Assembly (NCBI GenBank): GCA_949592205.1
Contig: CATIUR010000001.1
Location: 70,103,559 to 70,167,558, forward strand
Length of the DNA: 64,000 bases
Direction: 5' to 3'
Origin: Helichrysum umbraculigerum
Lineage: Eukaryota > Streptophyta > Magnoliopsida > Asterales > Asteraceae
Part shown: positions 48,900 through 58,898 of the stretch, one piece after another
How positions within the stretch are numbered: the stretch's first letter is position 1
Layout of the letters: each line of letters starts with the position of its first letter
Translations under genes and position numbers: made by a program
The notes under the pieces: generated by a model
The model's database searches: none
Told to the model about the DNA's origin: nothing
What the model saw: only the letters and a program-made list of their open reading frames with translations

Positions 48900-50391
48900 T
48901 GATAAGCATCAAATAGATTGTATATTTTATATTAATTTATCCCTATATTTTTATACATTTTATTGCATTTATATGATTTTAGATACTTATTTTGTTAATA
49001 ATTGCAGAAATGTATTTTAATTGAAGAATGAAGAAAAAGGAACAAGAACGAGACCAGAACCGAAGAATTAAAGCACTTAAAGAAATTAAGATTAAAGATC
49101 ATGAAGAAATGAAGACTAAAAGAGTTAAAATAAAGAATTGGGCCAAGAAGACAAAGAAGTCCGGTTATGAAGATTGAGAGTCCAAAAGTCAAGCCCAAGC
49201 CCGAAAATGGAATATTCTGGAATTAACATTCAACCGGCAGTTGGATTAACCAACCGGCGGTTGAGCTTTAGGGTTTAAGGCGGTGCAGACACGTGGAGTT
49301 GGACCCGGATTCAAATAACTCCAACCGGCGGTTGGAGTATCCAACCGGCGGTTGGAAGGTCGACCAGTAAAACTATAAATAGATGCTCAATTTAGCTTAA
49401 ACCATATACGATTCAAGAATACTAAAACCGAAAGTTAGGGTTTTTGGACGACTTTAAGGTGCGATTTTGGAGGCAAAGGAGCTAGGGTTTGAAGGTTTTT
49501 AACCCTAGGAAAAGCTGGTTTGCTAATTGGTTCGGTTTCTTTATCCTTGTAACTTTATTAATCTTTTGGGTTATTTTGGATATTGTTTATTTGAATTAAT
49601 TGCTTATTAGGTTTTCATTATGAATGTTTAAATGTATGTTTATTAGATTTATTATATGAATTATATGTTTATGTTGGAACTATATTATTGAATGCTTATT
49701 ATACAAGAATTGTCTGTGTTATATTAATATTGATAAAAGTTAATTGATTTATATAGATAGCTTTACTAATCTTGTGAGTTTTATAAATTAATTAATGATT
49801 GTCAATTATTAATGTTAAGTAACATTGTAATTCAACCTAATCTTGGATTTGTATTAATAAACTGCTGATAGATCTTAATAAATAGTAATACTTTACTTAA
49901 TCTTTGGGAGTGTTGCTATATGAAAATTATCTTAATCTTTGTGATTTTCTACATTAGTAATTCACCAATAATAATAGCCAACAAAGCAAATATACATAAG
50001 TTGATATAATACGTTTAATAAATAATTGTTTAAATAGTTATAATCTTCTATCCAATTGAGTATTCTTAAGTTGTTTCTTAAAACTTATTTATTAGAATCT
50101 GTATCAATTATAAATATGTTCGTTCGGAACTAAAACGTCACCCCTATCTTGTATATTATTGTATATTGTATATTGTATTGTGTATTATTTGTATATTATT
50201 TGTATAATAGTGTAATTAGGAATAAATAATTAGTTAGAAATTAAATCACGTTCCCTGTGTTCGAACTTGGACTTACTTATAAAGCTATATTATATGATCA
50301 GGATAACACTTGCCTGAATTGTGTGATAGTATTATTTAGTATTTCCTTAATTAAACTTGTTATTATAATCGCCTATACTTAGCACACATCA
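48900..50391 (+). repeat. Right LTR, complete
   Basis: 1492 bp, TGATAAGCATC...CACACATCA. Compared with the left LTR it has an extra 20 bp that duplicates one CAACCGGCGGTTG word (49322-49334 and 49342-49354, against one copy at 43661) and about 10 extra bp in a GTATATT repeat. One of its words is mutated to CAACCGGCAGTTG (49231). Confidence 0.88.
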
Positions 50392-51424
50392 GTGACGTAT
50401 GTGACAACTCTCCAAATTAGGTAATAATTAACATATAATCACGTGCATTCTTACGCTAATTTCCTGATTAAGTTTAAACAAAACTTTCGATGTGATTTAA
50501 GCCTAGCAAGCCCAAATACTTTTAAACAAAAAGTATTACATATTATGTGATTAATTATAATCATGTACAAACGTATCGGAACGAATCCGACAAAATAAAT
50601 AACAAAAGTAGGTGACACAAAAATAATTAATAATTCAATTATTAATTACGAGTATTAATATATCTATAACATATAGATAAAATGAATTAGATATACGTTT
50701 TATATAAAACATATTATAAAACGAACAGAAACAATTTTAAAATATACCCCGAGATCGCAAATCATAAAAATTCAAATTTTCTAATTCATTTGAAAGTATT
50801 TGGAACATTACCTCAAAGTATGAAATCATAATTTGACTGAAATTTGGCGCCCAATTAACTGCGCACAGTAAAATGTACAACTTGTATAACATTCTAAAAT
50901 AATGAAAATCTCATTATTCTAAATTTAAATAACGAACCAGGAGAGCATCTACAAAATAAAAATATAAAATATTATGTTTTATATTGCTATAATTATACCC
51001 GTACTCGAAATTAATGTACCAAAATTTGTCACCCAACCTCAATAATTGAGGAACCAACTCTGTACAACTCCATACTCATTTGAATGAATACTCCCTCCGT
51101 ATCTTCATCTATCATTCACAACACACACACCAATAATTCCCTCAACCACTTTTCTCTCTGAAATCTTGATAGAAGAAGAAAGCCAACTTCATTCATCACC
51201 ATCTTAGTATCATCATCATCTCAGCTCATTATCATCCTCACCATCTCATCCATCTAAAAACCACTGTGAGACATTTCTTCCCTTAGTTCCTTTCATTTTC
51301 ATTTATAAAAATATAGTTATAACATGTTATAAATATATATTGTGAATGATTTACATATGGAAAACTAAGAAAATGAAACTGTTAGTGACGATGACACTGG
51401 ATAAAACTTTGGTCCATATATAAA

Positions 51425-52623
51425 TCTTATTAATATAAAAAACCGGAGTTAATGATGCCTAATTATGCTTATTTGGCACCAATAAGAAGTTGCCAAGTAC
51501 ACAAATTTCTTATGTGTCATTTCTAGAAATTTTTTGGGTATTTAATCTTCCATGTCATCAAGTACTTACGTGGCCTTTAATATACTTTAATTTCTCTACC
51601 GTAAAATTAATGACCCCTTTTTAGTTTCTAAATTGAGACTTCTAAGTCAAGTATTATCTCATTATTATTATTAATCATTAATTTTTTTTGTCACTAGAGC
51701 TAAATTTGAAATCAAGAATCAAGATTGCATCATATTCTCCTACATTAATGCTATTCAATTCAATTAATTAAATCATTTCAAAAGTTATCTTGGCCTTTTG
51801 GGACGTTTCTAAACTTTTAAATTATAATATTTGAATCCATTTTTCCCTTGTAGATGATAAGATAAGATTGTCGTTGACATAAAAAATGAATTTTAATCAA
51901 GTCATCTACCTCTCTCCGTTTAACAATGGCGCAAGACAATTCTATTATTCACAATACAACTCTAATATCGTGCATATGTATTGCATGTTCATGATCTGGA
52001 AGTTGCTTGTATATCATGTCGGTGCTACTGCTAATCCATTTATGGTTGACCAGTAAGCTTTCGATTATGTATTCATCCAATCATCCTAATATTTATACGC
52101 TATGGGTCCAACTATCTAATTTTCAACTATGAAGATTTCATGTCATCGATCCAGCTCACAAAATTTCTATGTTTGTTTTTAATTTATGTTACACGCATTC
52201 AAGATTTCAACTTTGATATGTGTCACCCTTAATCCAGTATGAAATGGTGTTGGCCCAACGGTCCTAATTGGTCATGCATGTTGATGTCAATTAACTACAA
52301 TTAACCTCTCGATCAAGCAAATTACACTAAACATTTATAATGCCTATCATTTGATTTAGTTTATAATTTTCTTAATTAGAAACTAAATCCTTACCTATCG
52401 CATATCATATAGCTTCTAATTGTATAATTTGTAATATATTTAAGTTACAGGAGTATTCAATAGTAATAAAAATATGTACGAATAGTGACCAATTGGTGTT
52501 ATTAACTTTGTTCTTTTTATATAAATCAAGTCTGTCAATTAACAAACTTTTGAAAATTGTTACATAACATGAGTTTAACATATATATCAGAGCTACCGTG
52601 CATCGCACGGGTTTTAGCACTAG
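51425..52623 (+). mobile_element. Non-autonomous Helitron, plus strand
   Basis: The 5' end TCTTATTAATATAAAAAACC is preceded by A. The 3' end has a perfect 6-bp hairpin CCGTGC-ATC-GCACGG (52596-52610), then GTTTTAGCA and CTAG followed by T. TC at the start, the hairpin about 10 bases from the end, CTRR and insertion between A and T are the Helitron rules. It is 1199 bp, with no helicase. It lies inside the LTR of element A. Confidence 0.8.
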
Positions 52624-53064
52624 TATGTATATAAATGTATGTATAGTATGAGTACGAGTAACATAAATGTGAAAAAACATTATAAAAAGTTGTACGATGT
52701 TAACAAACAACTTGGTGGATGATTTAACATGAAAACATGATGATCGATGGATAAACTTCTTGAAAAGTGAGTTGAAACACCAAACTTAAAAACACAAAAT
52801 TTGAACTTAAGAAAGTGAAATTGATACATATAAAACTTGTTAATATGTATTAATTTGTTGTTTTAAGTCATTGAAACTTTGGAAAATCGTTGGAAACTAA
52901 AACATATGTGCACTTTGGATCAAGAAATAGACTCAGAAACAAAGGCACAACTGAGCCGTATGGCTCAGTTCGAAAGGTGTCATAAACATATGAATTTTTC
53001 TAATTTCACTATGATATATATATATATATATATAATTAGTCACTTAATGATATATGGAAAACAT

Positions 53065-53275
53065 TAGTTTAGTGGTTAGCACTGAAGGGTACAAGCATAT
53101 GGTCATGGGTTCGAGCCCCATGACCTGTTTTGATTCCATTTAATTTTTAAATTGACTAATATAAACACATATACATATATATTATGCAAAACATTAACAA
53201 AGTAGGCGCTTAGCCTATTGGTTAAATGTGCAAGAAGCGAAAGGTCAGGGGTTCAAACCCCCTTACCTGATTCTA
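53065..53275 (+). repeat. Two tRNA-like A-box/B-box segments
   Basis: Segment 1: A-box-like TAGTTTAGTGG (53065-53075) and B-box GGTTCGAGCCC (53108-53118), with a T-arm CATGGG/CCCATG. Segment 2: TAGCCTATTGGTTAA (53211-53225) and GGTTCAAACCC (53250-53260), with a T-arm AGGGG/CCCCTT. Both are preceded by ACATTA and followed by ACCTG. Acceptor stems are not visible, so they are tRNA-derived repeats (SINE-like) or retained LTR motifs, not functional tRNAs. Confidence 0.5.
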
Positions 53276-53639
53276 TTTATTTATTTTATTTTAACTCTTT
53301 TAAACCAATTGGGCCGGTCCAATGGGCCACATTCAGTTGGGCTGAAGATTTTTAAATCATAAAAAGGTTATTGGGCTAAATATAGTGGGATCAATTACTT
53401 GGGCCAGATAGTTTGGGCCGGAATAATTGGGCCAAAAGGATTTACAAATATAATCATGTATTAGGCTAAATAATTTTAATCGGGAACGGAACTTATAAAT
53501 TTACGTATATATCTAACGACGAATCTATATGTACATTTTATATACAAAAGATGATTTTTAATATAACAATATATTTATTTTATAAACGAAAATAAATACG
53601 AGGAGAAGTTTTATAACAAATAAAACTTGTATTATTATA

Positions 53640-53718
53640 TACGTAAACGACGTATTAGGATATATATATATTTATATATATGTATATATAAAACCTACAC
53701 TTATACTTATATATGTAC

Positions 53719-53767
<49 letters not shown>

Positions 53768-53837
53768 AATGGAATATACATTTAACAAATGTATCTAGTA
53801 ATGTACAACAAGTATACCTATATACATATTTATGTAG

Positions 53838-53896
<59 letters not shown>

Positions 53897-53912
53897 GACA
53901 TTTGGTTCTCAT

Positions 53913-53949
<37 letters not shown>

Positions 53950-53950
53950 G
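53640..53950. repeat. (TA)n microsatellite cluster
   Basis: Four TA-rich blocks (about 53660-53690, 53728-53766, 53842-53893, 53919-53948) within the LTR of element A. Ile-Tyr frames here are artefacts. Confidence 0.9.
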
Positions 53951-55315
53951 ACCATAACATGTCTATATATACTTAACAAAACATATGACGTGTGAGAAAT
54001 AATAACATAACGTCAACAACTAGTTGTACAAAATAAGAAATCCACAATTTCTTTAAAACAGACAAACTATTAACATAAATTGATTCAACAAATCAAAGTA
54101 CTTATGTTAATACAATTATTGCGTATAGGTTGACATACCTCGGACGACGCGACTTTCATTTGCTAGCATTCACATCATCACTACTACTACTACAGTGAGT
54201 TCACAGCCCCTACTTTGCAAATGTTTTATGTTTTTAAACATAGGGGTGTAAACATAGAAACTGCATGCGAACACATGCAGCAAATTATATTTAATTGCTT
54301 TATTGCTTTATACAACTGTTTGATATGAAATTACATGTTCACAACTGTTTTGGGAATTAGACAACGAATTCTAGTACGGACCCAGACTCACAATGTATGC
54401 ATGAAAAGTCCTTATGTCATGCAAACTATAACCATTAGCTAGGTGACTCTAGCCACTGAGTATACGAATAGTACTATTGCCGTGACGACCCTCCTGTGGA
54501 TGGAGCGTATACTTAAATGTCCTTCAGGCAAACAACATAAGTTTTGGTTGTGGTTTGGTCACGTTACTTTAACCTGCGAGGTTTAGCTCACCTTTCAGGG
54601 GATCATAAGTCTAAATATTCCCACATATTATATAGGATTAACTTATCCTACAAATGTTTTATACCAGATAAACATACTGGTTATCTTTAAATACTGGTAA
54701 ACAACCAGTCATACCTTTTGGGTAACCACCCACATAAAACTATATTTAGGGTAACAACCCTACAAATATTGTATTCTGCAAAACCTGCAAACCTTTATTT
54801 ATTGAATGACATTTCAATAACTCAAATGTAAATGGTTTATCAAACCTTATAATTATACAAAACCTGTGAATTCACTCAACATATTTGTTGACGACTTTCT
54901 TTCTATGTTTTACAGGAAATTAGCTATGTAAGTAAGCAATGCATGCATTCAGGATGGACAACCCTGGACTACTTAGGATGCCACATATTTTGGGACAGCT
55001 TTTGAGGATTTCCTCTGTATTACTGGAGATATTGCAGTTATACGTATGAAATCTTATTATAAACATATGTATTGTAATACTTAAATGTTTTAAAACTCTA
55101 CTACTACTGTACGACTTACATAGTCGTACTACTTTTGTAACAACTGTATTAAACTGTCATCCTTATCTATTATGTTGCGCAATAGCCATATGCTCTGAGT
55201 ATGTATGTGTACTGTTTGGTCGATTTAAACTGCTCACGCCCCGTCACGTCATTAGAGCTTCCGCATGTTTAATTAGTATTGATTGTGATTAGCGTTTGGC
55301 GGGGTGTGACAGACT

Positions 55316-55328
55316 TGGTATCAGAGCC
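55316..55328 (+). other. Primer binding site of element A, tRNA-iMet-like
   Basis: TGGTATCAGAGCC, complementary to the 3' end of plant initiator tRNA-Met, starts four bases after the LTR end. An identical site follows the LTR of element B. Confidence 0.9.
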
Positions 55329-55482
55329 ATTGGTTATAGCGAACTAGAAGTCTTTAGGTGACTGAAAACCTTAGAGACCTAGACTATAGCCTTGGCTAGA
55401 AACATTTATGCATACACGCATACATACTTTGCATACATCTAACATATGACTGACACGTCACACACGATTCTTTTGTCTCAGC

Positions 55483-58400
55483 ATGTCGAGACACGCACCT
55501 ATCTACATCACTGATTCTGACTCAGAGGAGGAGGAGCCGATGGAGGACTCCTATCACAGTATGGCGAGCTCAGGAGTGACTGCTCACCCTAGGGCTACTT
55601 CTGACCACACCAGTGATGCCTACATTACACCACCCCCGACCGCACCTGTGGTCCCACCTACTACTGCTACCACTGATCCTACCACCCGTATGTTAGGGTC
55701 TACCTTCATGGCGACACGCCATATGACTGCTGGACCTTCTACAGGACCAGTACCGAGGAGGACACCAGTGAGTTGTGTCAGAGATTTCCCTACTGGACCG
55801 GTAGTGCCGCGAGGCAAGGAGCCCGTAGATGAGGTGTAACACCCGCCAAATTAGGACTAGTAATTAGTGCCTAATTCTCTGTTAATACATGTAATTAGTT
55901 CTGTGTTAGGCTAATTAATGTATCGAATTATATATTGATGAATATATACAAACTTTGCGATTTGATTAAATCGTACGCAATTTAAATCGAATGTATTTCG
56001 GTTTCATAAATACGGACGTTGGTGACACAATTTATATTTAAGTATAAAACATTGTCTGAAAACATTACTGGGTCCAAACTACTGTTTAAATTTTTTTCCC
56101 AAAGTTGTCCCGCTTCGTACAATTAAAACTTACCTAATTAACAACAAAATACGCAAATTATTTAAATCACATTTTAATATCTTTAAATTATTAGATAATT
56201 GGTAAAACAATTTAATTCAATTATTAAACAAAATTCGTATTTTAAAATGAATAATTAACGCGTGAAATATTTATTAAAACGTTAAATGACGGAGAAAACG
56301 AACACCACACGGAGCGCGGGGCGAAGACTGAAAAGTGGGGGACTTAACCTTCCACTTTCCATCTCTTTTTCTCATTCTTTCTTTCCTCTCTCTCTCTCTT
56401 ACTCTCTTTTTCTCTCATTTCTTCAAACCACCAACATCACACTAATCCATCAAATAACACCATGAAACGCACTCGGATCATCAAGATTTTTAGAGATTCA
56501 CGACCACCTCGCGACGATCTACAACGCTATCTTTTCGGATTTTCAATCCGGCACTTTGTAAGTTTCCGATAAAATCCCGAAACCTTTCGATTCTTAGTAT
56601 TTTTCACTTGTTAGTGTTTATATAACTTATATATGTCCATTACAAAGTGTAGAACACGATTTTATAGCTTAAAAACGGGTTTGAATTGGGTTTTTGGCCG
56701 GAAAAATCTCGACAGCCGAACTTTCTGGGCTGGTGTTCTTCAATGCGACACAAGCCTTGTGTCGCATGTTGTGTCGTATTTTACCTGTTATGTCGCACCT
56801 AGTGTCGTATAAATCCTTTTGTGTCGTACCCTTTACGACACAACGTTGTGTCGCATCTTGTGTCGTATTTTTCATGCGACACAATCACTATGTCGCTGTT
56901 GAATCAGCATCTCGAATCTATACGACACAACCCTTGTGTCGTATAGGTATTGTGTCGCATTTCTATGCGACACAACCCTTGTGTAGCATAACTACCTTTG
57001 TGTCGCACTACTGTGTCGCATAAAACAGCAGGTTTTCAAACTAAAATTTCACTAAGTGTCGAACCTATATAACTTCAAACACTTATACGATACGACTTAT
57101 AAAACACATTGGAACACACTCGTAAGTGCAAAACACCAATAACATGATAATAATACTTAAAGTTTATTATTTCGAACCCATCACCAACGGGCCGTACACG
57201 TTTTCAAACACTTAACAAATCAATCAAATCGTAGTAATTTGGACATATATAGTTGTGTAACAACTACGAGGGTGATCTTTTGAGATACCCAATCATGTTT
57301 ATAACCATCGCGTGTCGTGGACACCCTCAGGTTACAAGTCTTTGGACTTCATCACTCGGCTAATCAACTTACGTTTATTTAAACGCTTACTGACTCAGGT
57401 GAGTCTCATGGCCCATCTTTTTACTGTTTTACTCAGGGGTGTGATATATTGCTCATTTTTAACATGTGAACGCAAGTACAAACATTTCATATACTACATG
57501 AGTTTTTCACAACTAATCATTTAAAGTCCTCCGTCAGCATAGTTGTTAATACGTTGTAGCGTGAATATTAGTATATGGTACCATATAGGATTAACCCTCC
57601 TCGTCCGGGTTAGCAAGCACTAACCGGGTAAACGGACGTACTAATATTTGGGAAGACGAATGTTGATTAGGCATTCGTGGAGGCACCTCGCCCGGAATTC
57701 TCTATAGGGGACCCGGCCCTCGAGTTAAGCTCAACTATGTGCTCATGGCTGTATACACGATTACTATCATTTTATTTGCTGGATGCAAATCATTATTAAA
57801 TCTTGCGGTTCATACTATATTACTTGATTTCAAACCTGTGAGCTCACCAGCTTTAGCTGACCCATTTAGCATGTATCGCAGGTACCAAGCAGTAGATTGT
57901 TTCGGCTTCAGGACTTTTAGCTCGAGTCAGCATACAGACGTTTGAGATTTTCTTGCATTAGTATATTTTGTACAAGTACTTATGTACTGAAATCTCCTTT
58001 TAGTTAAATTCGAGCTATGTAAAGCTATAAATGTTGTAAACATTTCAATATAAATATATTTTGTTAAAACGACGCATATAGAGTCGTTTACTATATATCT
58101 TTGTGCTTTGTTATTGATTAGTAACACCCAAATCGTGCTTCCGCAAGTCATTAAATTTGGGGGTGTTACATGAGGCGACTGCGCCACCTCAGAGAGTGCC
58201 TAGATTCGCTCACTTGGAGTGGATGACTCCCACATTAGGGCGATGGAGGTCACTGGAGGGTTTTCCTCCTACCTTTGAGACCGGGGAGTCCTCACGACCC
58301 CCAGCACCACTGCCCACTACGGGAGAGCCTGTAGAGTTGACCCTGCCCACTTTAGTTGCTGTTATTCGCACTTTATTTCGTATTACTAGTAGCAGGGGCA

Positions 58401-58642
58401 TTCATCTGGCAGAGATACAGGGTGAGGTCTCCCGTCTGGAGGGAGGCATGATAGACATGCATGAGCACTACCACACCTTGTTCAGCAGCATGGTTGCTGC
58501 TAGGGAGATTGCAGAGACTGCCCGTGCACGTGTTAGGGTGTTAGAGAGGCATGTGAGGGTTGCTGGGCTCGCGATTGGAGCATGTGTGATTATGGCCGTG
58601 TTGAGGACAGCCATGAGTTTGTTCTTACCATATTTCCGTTAG
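55483..58642 (+). pseudogene. Pre-gag accessory ORF of element A, split by a solo LTR
   Basis: Two pieces: 55483-55834 and 58176-58642. The first encodes an acidic SDSEEEE patch and a Pro/Thr/Ser-rich stretch. The second encodes a Pro-rich part, a probable coiled coil rich in Glu, Ala and Arg, and a hydrophobic C-terminus (AGLAIGACVIMAVLRTAM) that looks like a membrane anchor. Without the solo LTR and one copy of the 5-bp duplication the two pieces are in one frame of 272 codons plus stop. The position, about 155 bases after the primer site and ahead of where gag should be, parallels the accessory ORF of element B, but the proteins do not look alike. I do not recognise the family. The rest of element A would resume beyond element B, outside the window. 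Confidence 0.6.
55835..58170 (+). mobile_element. Solo LTR with perfect 5-bp target duplication
   Basis: 2336 bp, TGTAACACCCGCC...GGGGGTGTTACA. The flanks 55830-55834 and 58171-58175 are both TGAGG. It closely matches the LTR at 58899-61391 over most of its length (for example CACCAACGGGCCGTACAC and the last 900 bases) but differs in the word cluster at 56745-57035, which uses TGCGACACA/TGTGTCGCA. No primer site or internal region follows, so the original element was lost by LTR-LTR recombination. Confidence 0.92.
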
Positions 58643-58898
58643 ACCTATGTATGGCGGGTTGTGCCTACTTGGATTTGATAACTGACTTTTGGTTGATGGG
58701 TGTATTAGGAAACCTATCACGTATTATGTAGAATTGTATCAGGTGGGCACATGTATGTATCTATTAGCTTTGTACTAGGAAAACTGATGTTAGAATGGGT
58801 ATATGTATAGGAAAACCCATTATCTTTTGTATAGCGCTAACCACCGATGGGCATATTAGTGATCCCATCTTGTTTTGTACGAAAACTGATGTATCAGC
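58643..58898 (+). other. Non-coding interior of element A
   Basis: 256 bases between the accessory ORF stop and the insertion point of element B, containing AAAACTGATGT and AAAACCCAT repeats. No reading frame is seen. The last five bases, TCAGC (58894-58898), should be the left copy of element B's target duplication. Confidence 0.5.

Larger units (their letters stand above)
43348..50391 (+). mobile_element. Non-autonomous Ty3-type element (Athila/Tat-like primer site)
   Basis: Two nearly identical direct repeats are the LTRs: 43348-44699 and 48900-50391 (starts TGATAAGCATC, ends CACACATCA). The left LTR lacks its first 109 bases or so. The primer site TGGCACCGCTACCGGGGA (44706-44723) resembles the tRNA-Asp-complementary site of Athila/Tat elements. 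A purine-rich AAGTGTGGGGATA precedes the right LTR. The 4.2-kb interior has one 276-residue ORF and no protease, reverse transcriptase or integrase, so it depends on a partner. High LTR similarity suggests a fairly young insertion. The left border has lost the LTR start, so no target duplication can be tested. Confidence 0.85.
50400..55311 (+). mobile_element. 5' LTR of element A, with nested insertions
   Basis: Starts TGTGACAACTCTCCAAATTAGG and ends GGCGGGGTGTGACA directly before a tRNA-iMet-like primer site. Internal order (ACGACGCGACTTTC...GTGAGTTCACAGCCCC near 54142-54210) matches the other LTRs. At 4.9 kb it is about twice their length. A Helitron (51425-52623), TA microsatellites (53728-53766, 53842-53893, 53919-53948) and two tRNA-like segments explain part of the excess. 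The LTR start is separated from the preceding element by eight bases. Confidence 0.7.

Noticed and set aside
51089..51103. Stowaway-like terminus TACTCCCTCCGTATC
   Set aside because: No matching right terminus was found within a plausible distance; it may be part of the LTR leader.
53065..53260. Functional tRNA genes
   Set aside because: A and B boxes and a T-arm are visible, but acceptor and anticodon stems cannot be drawn.
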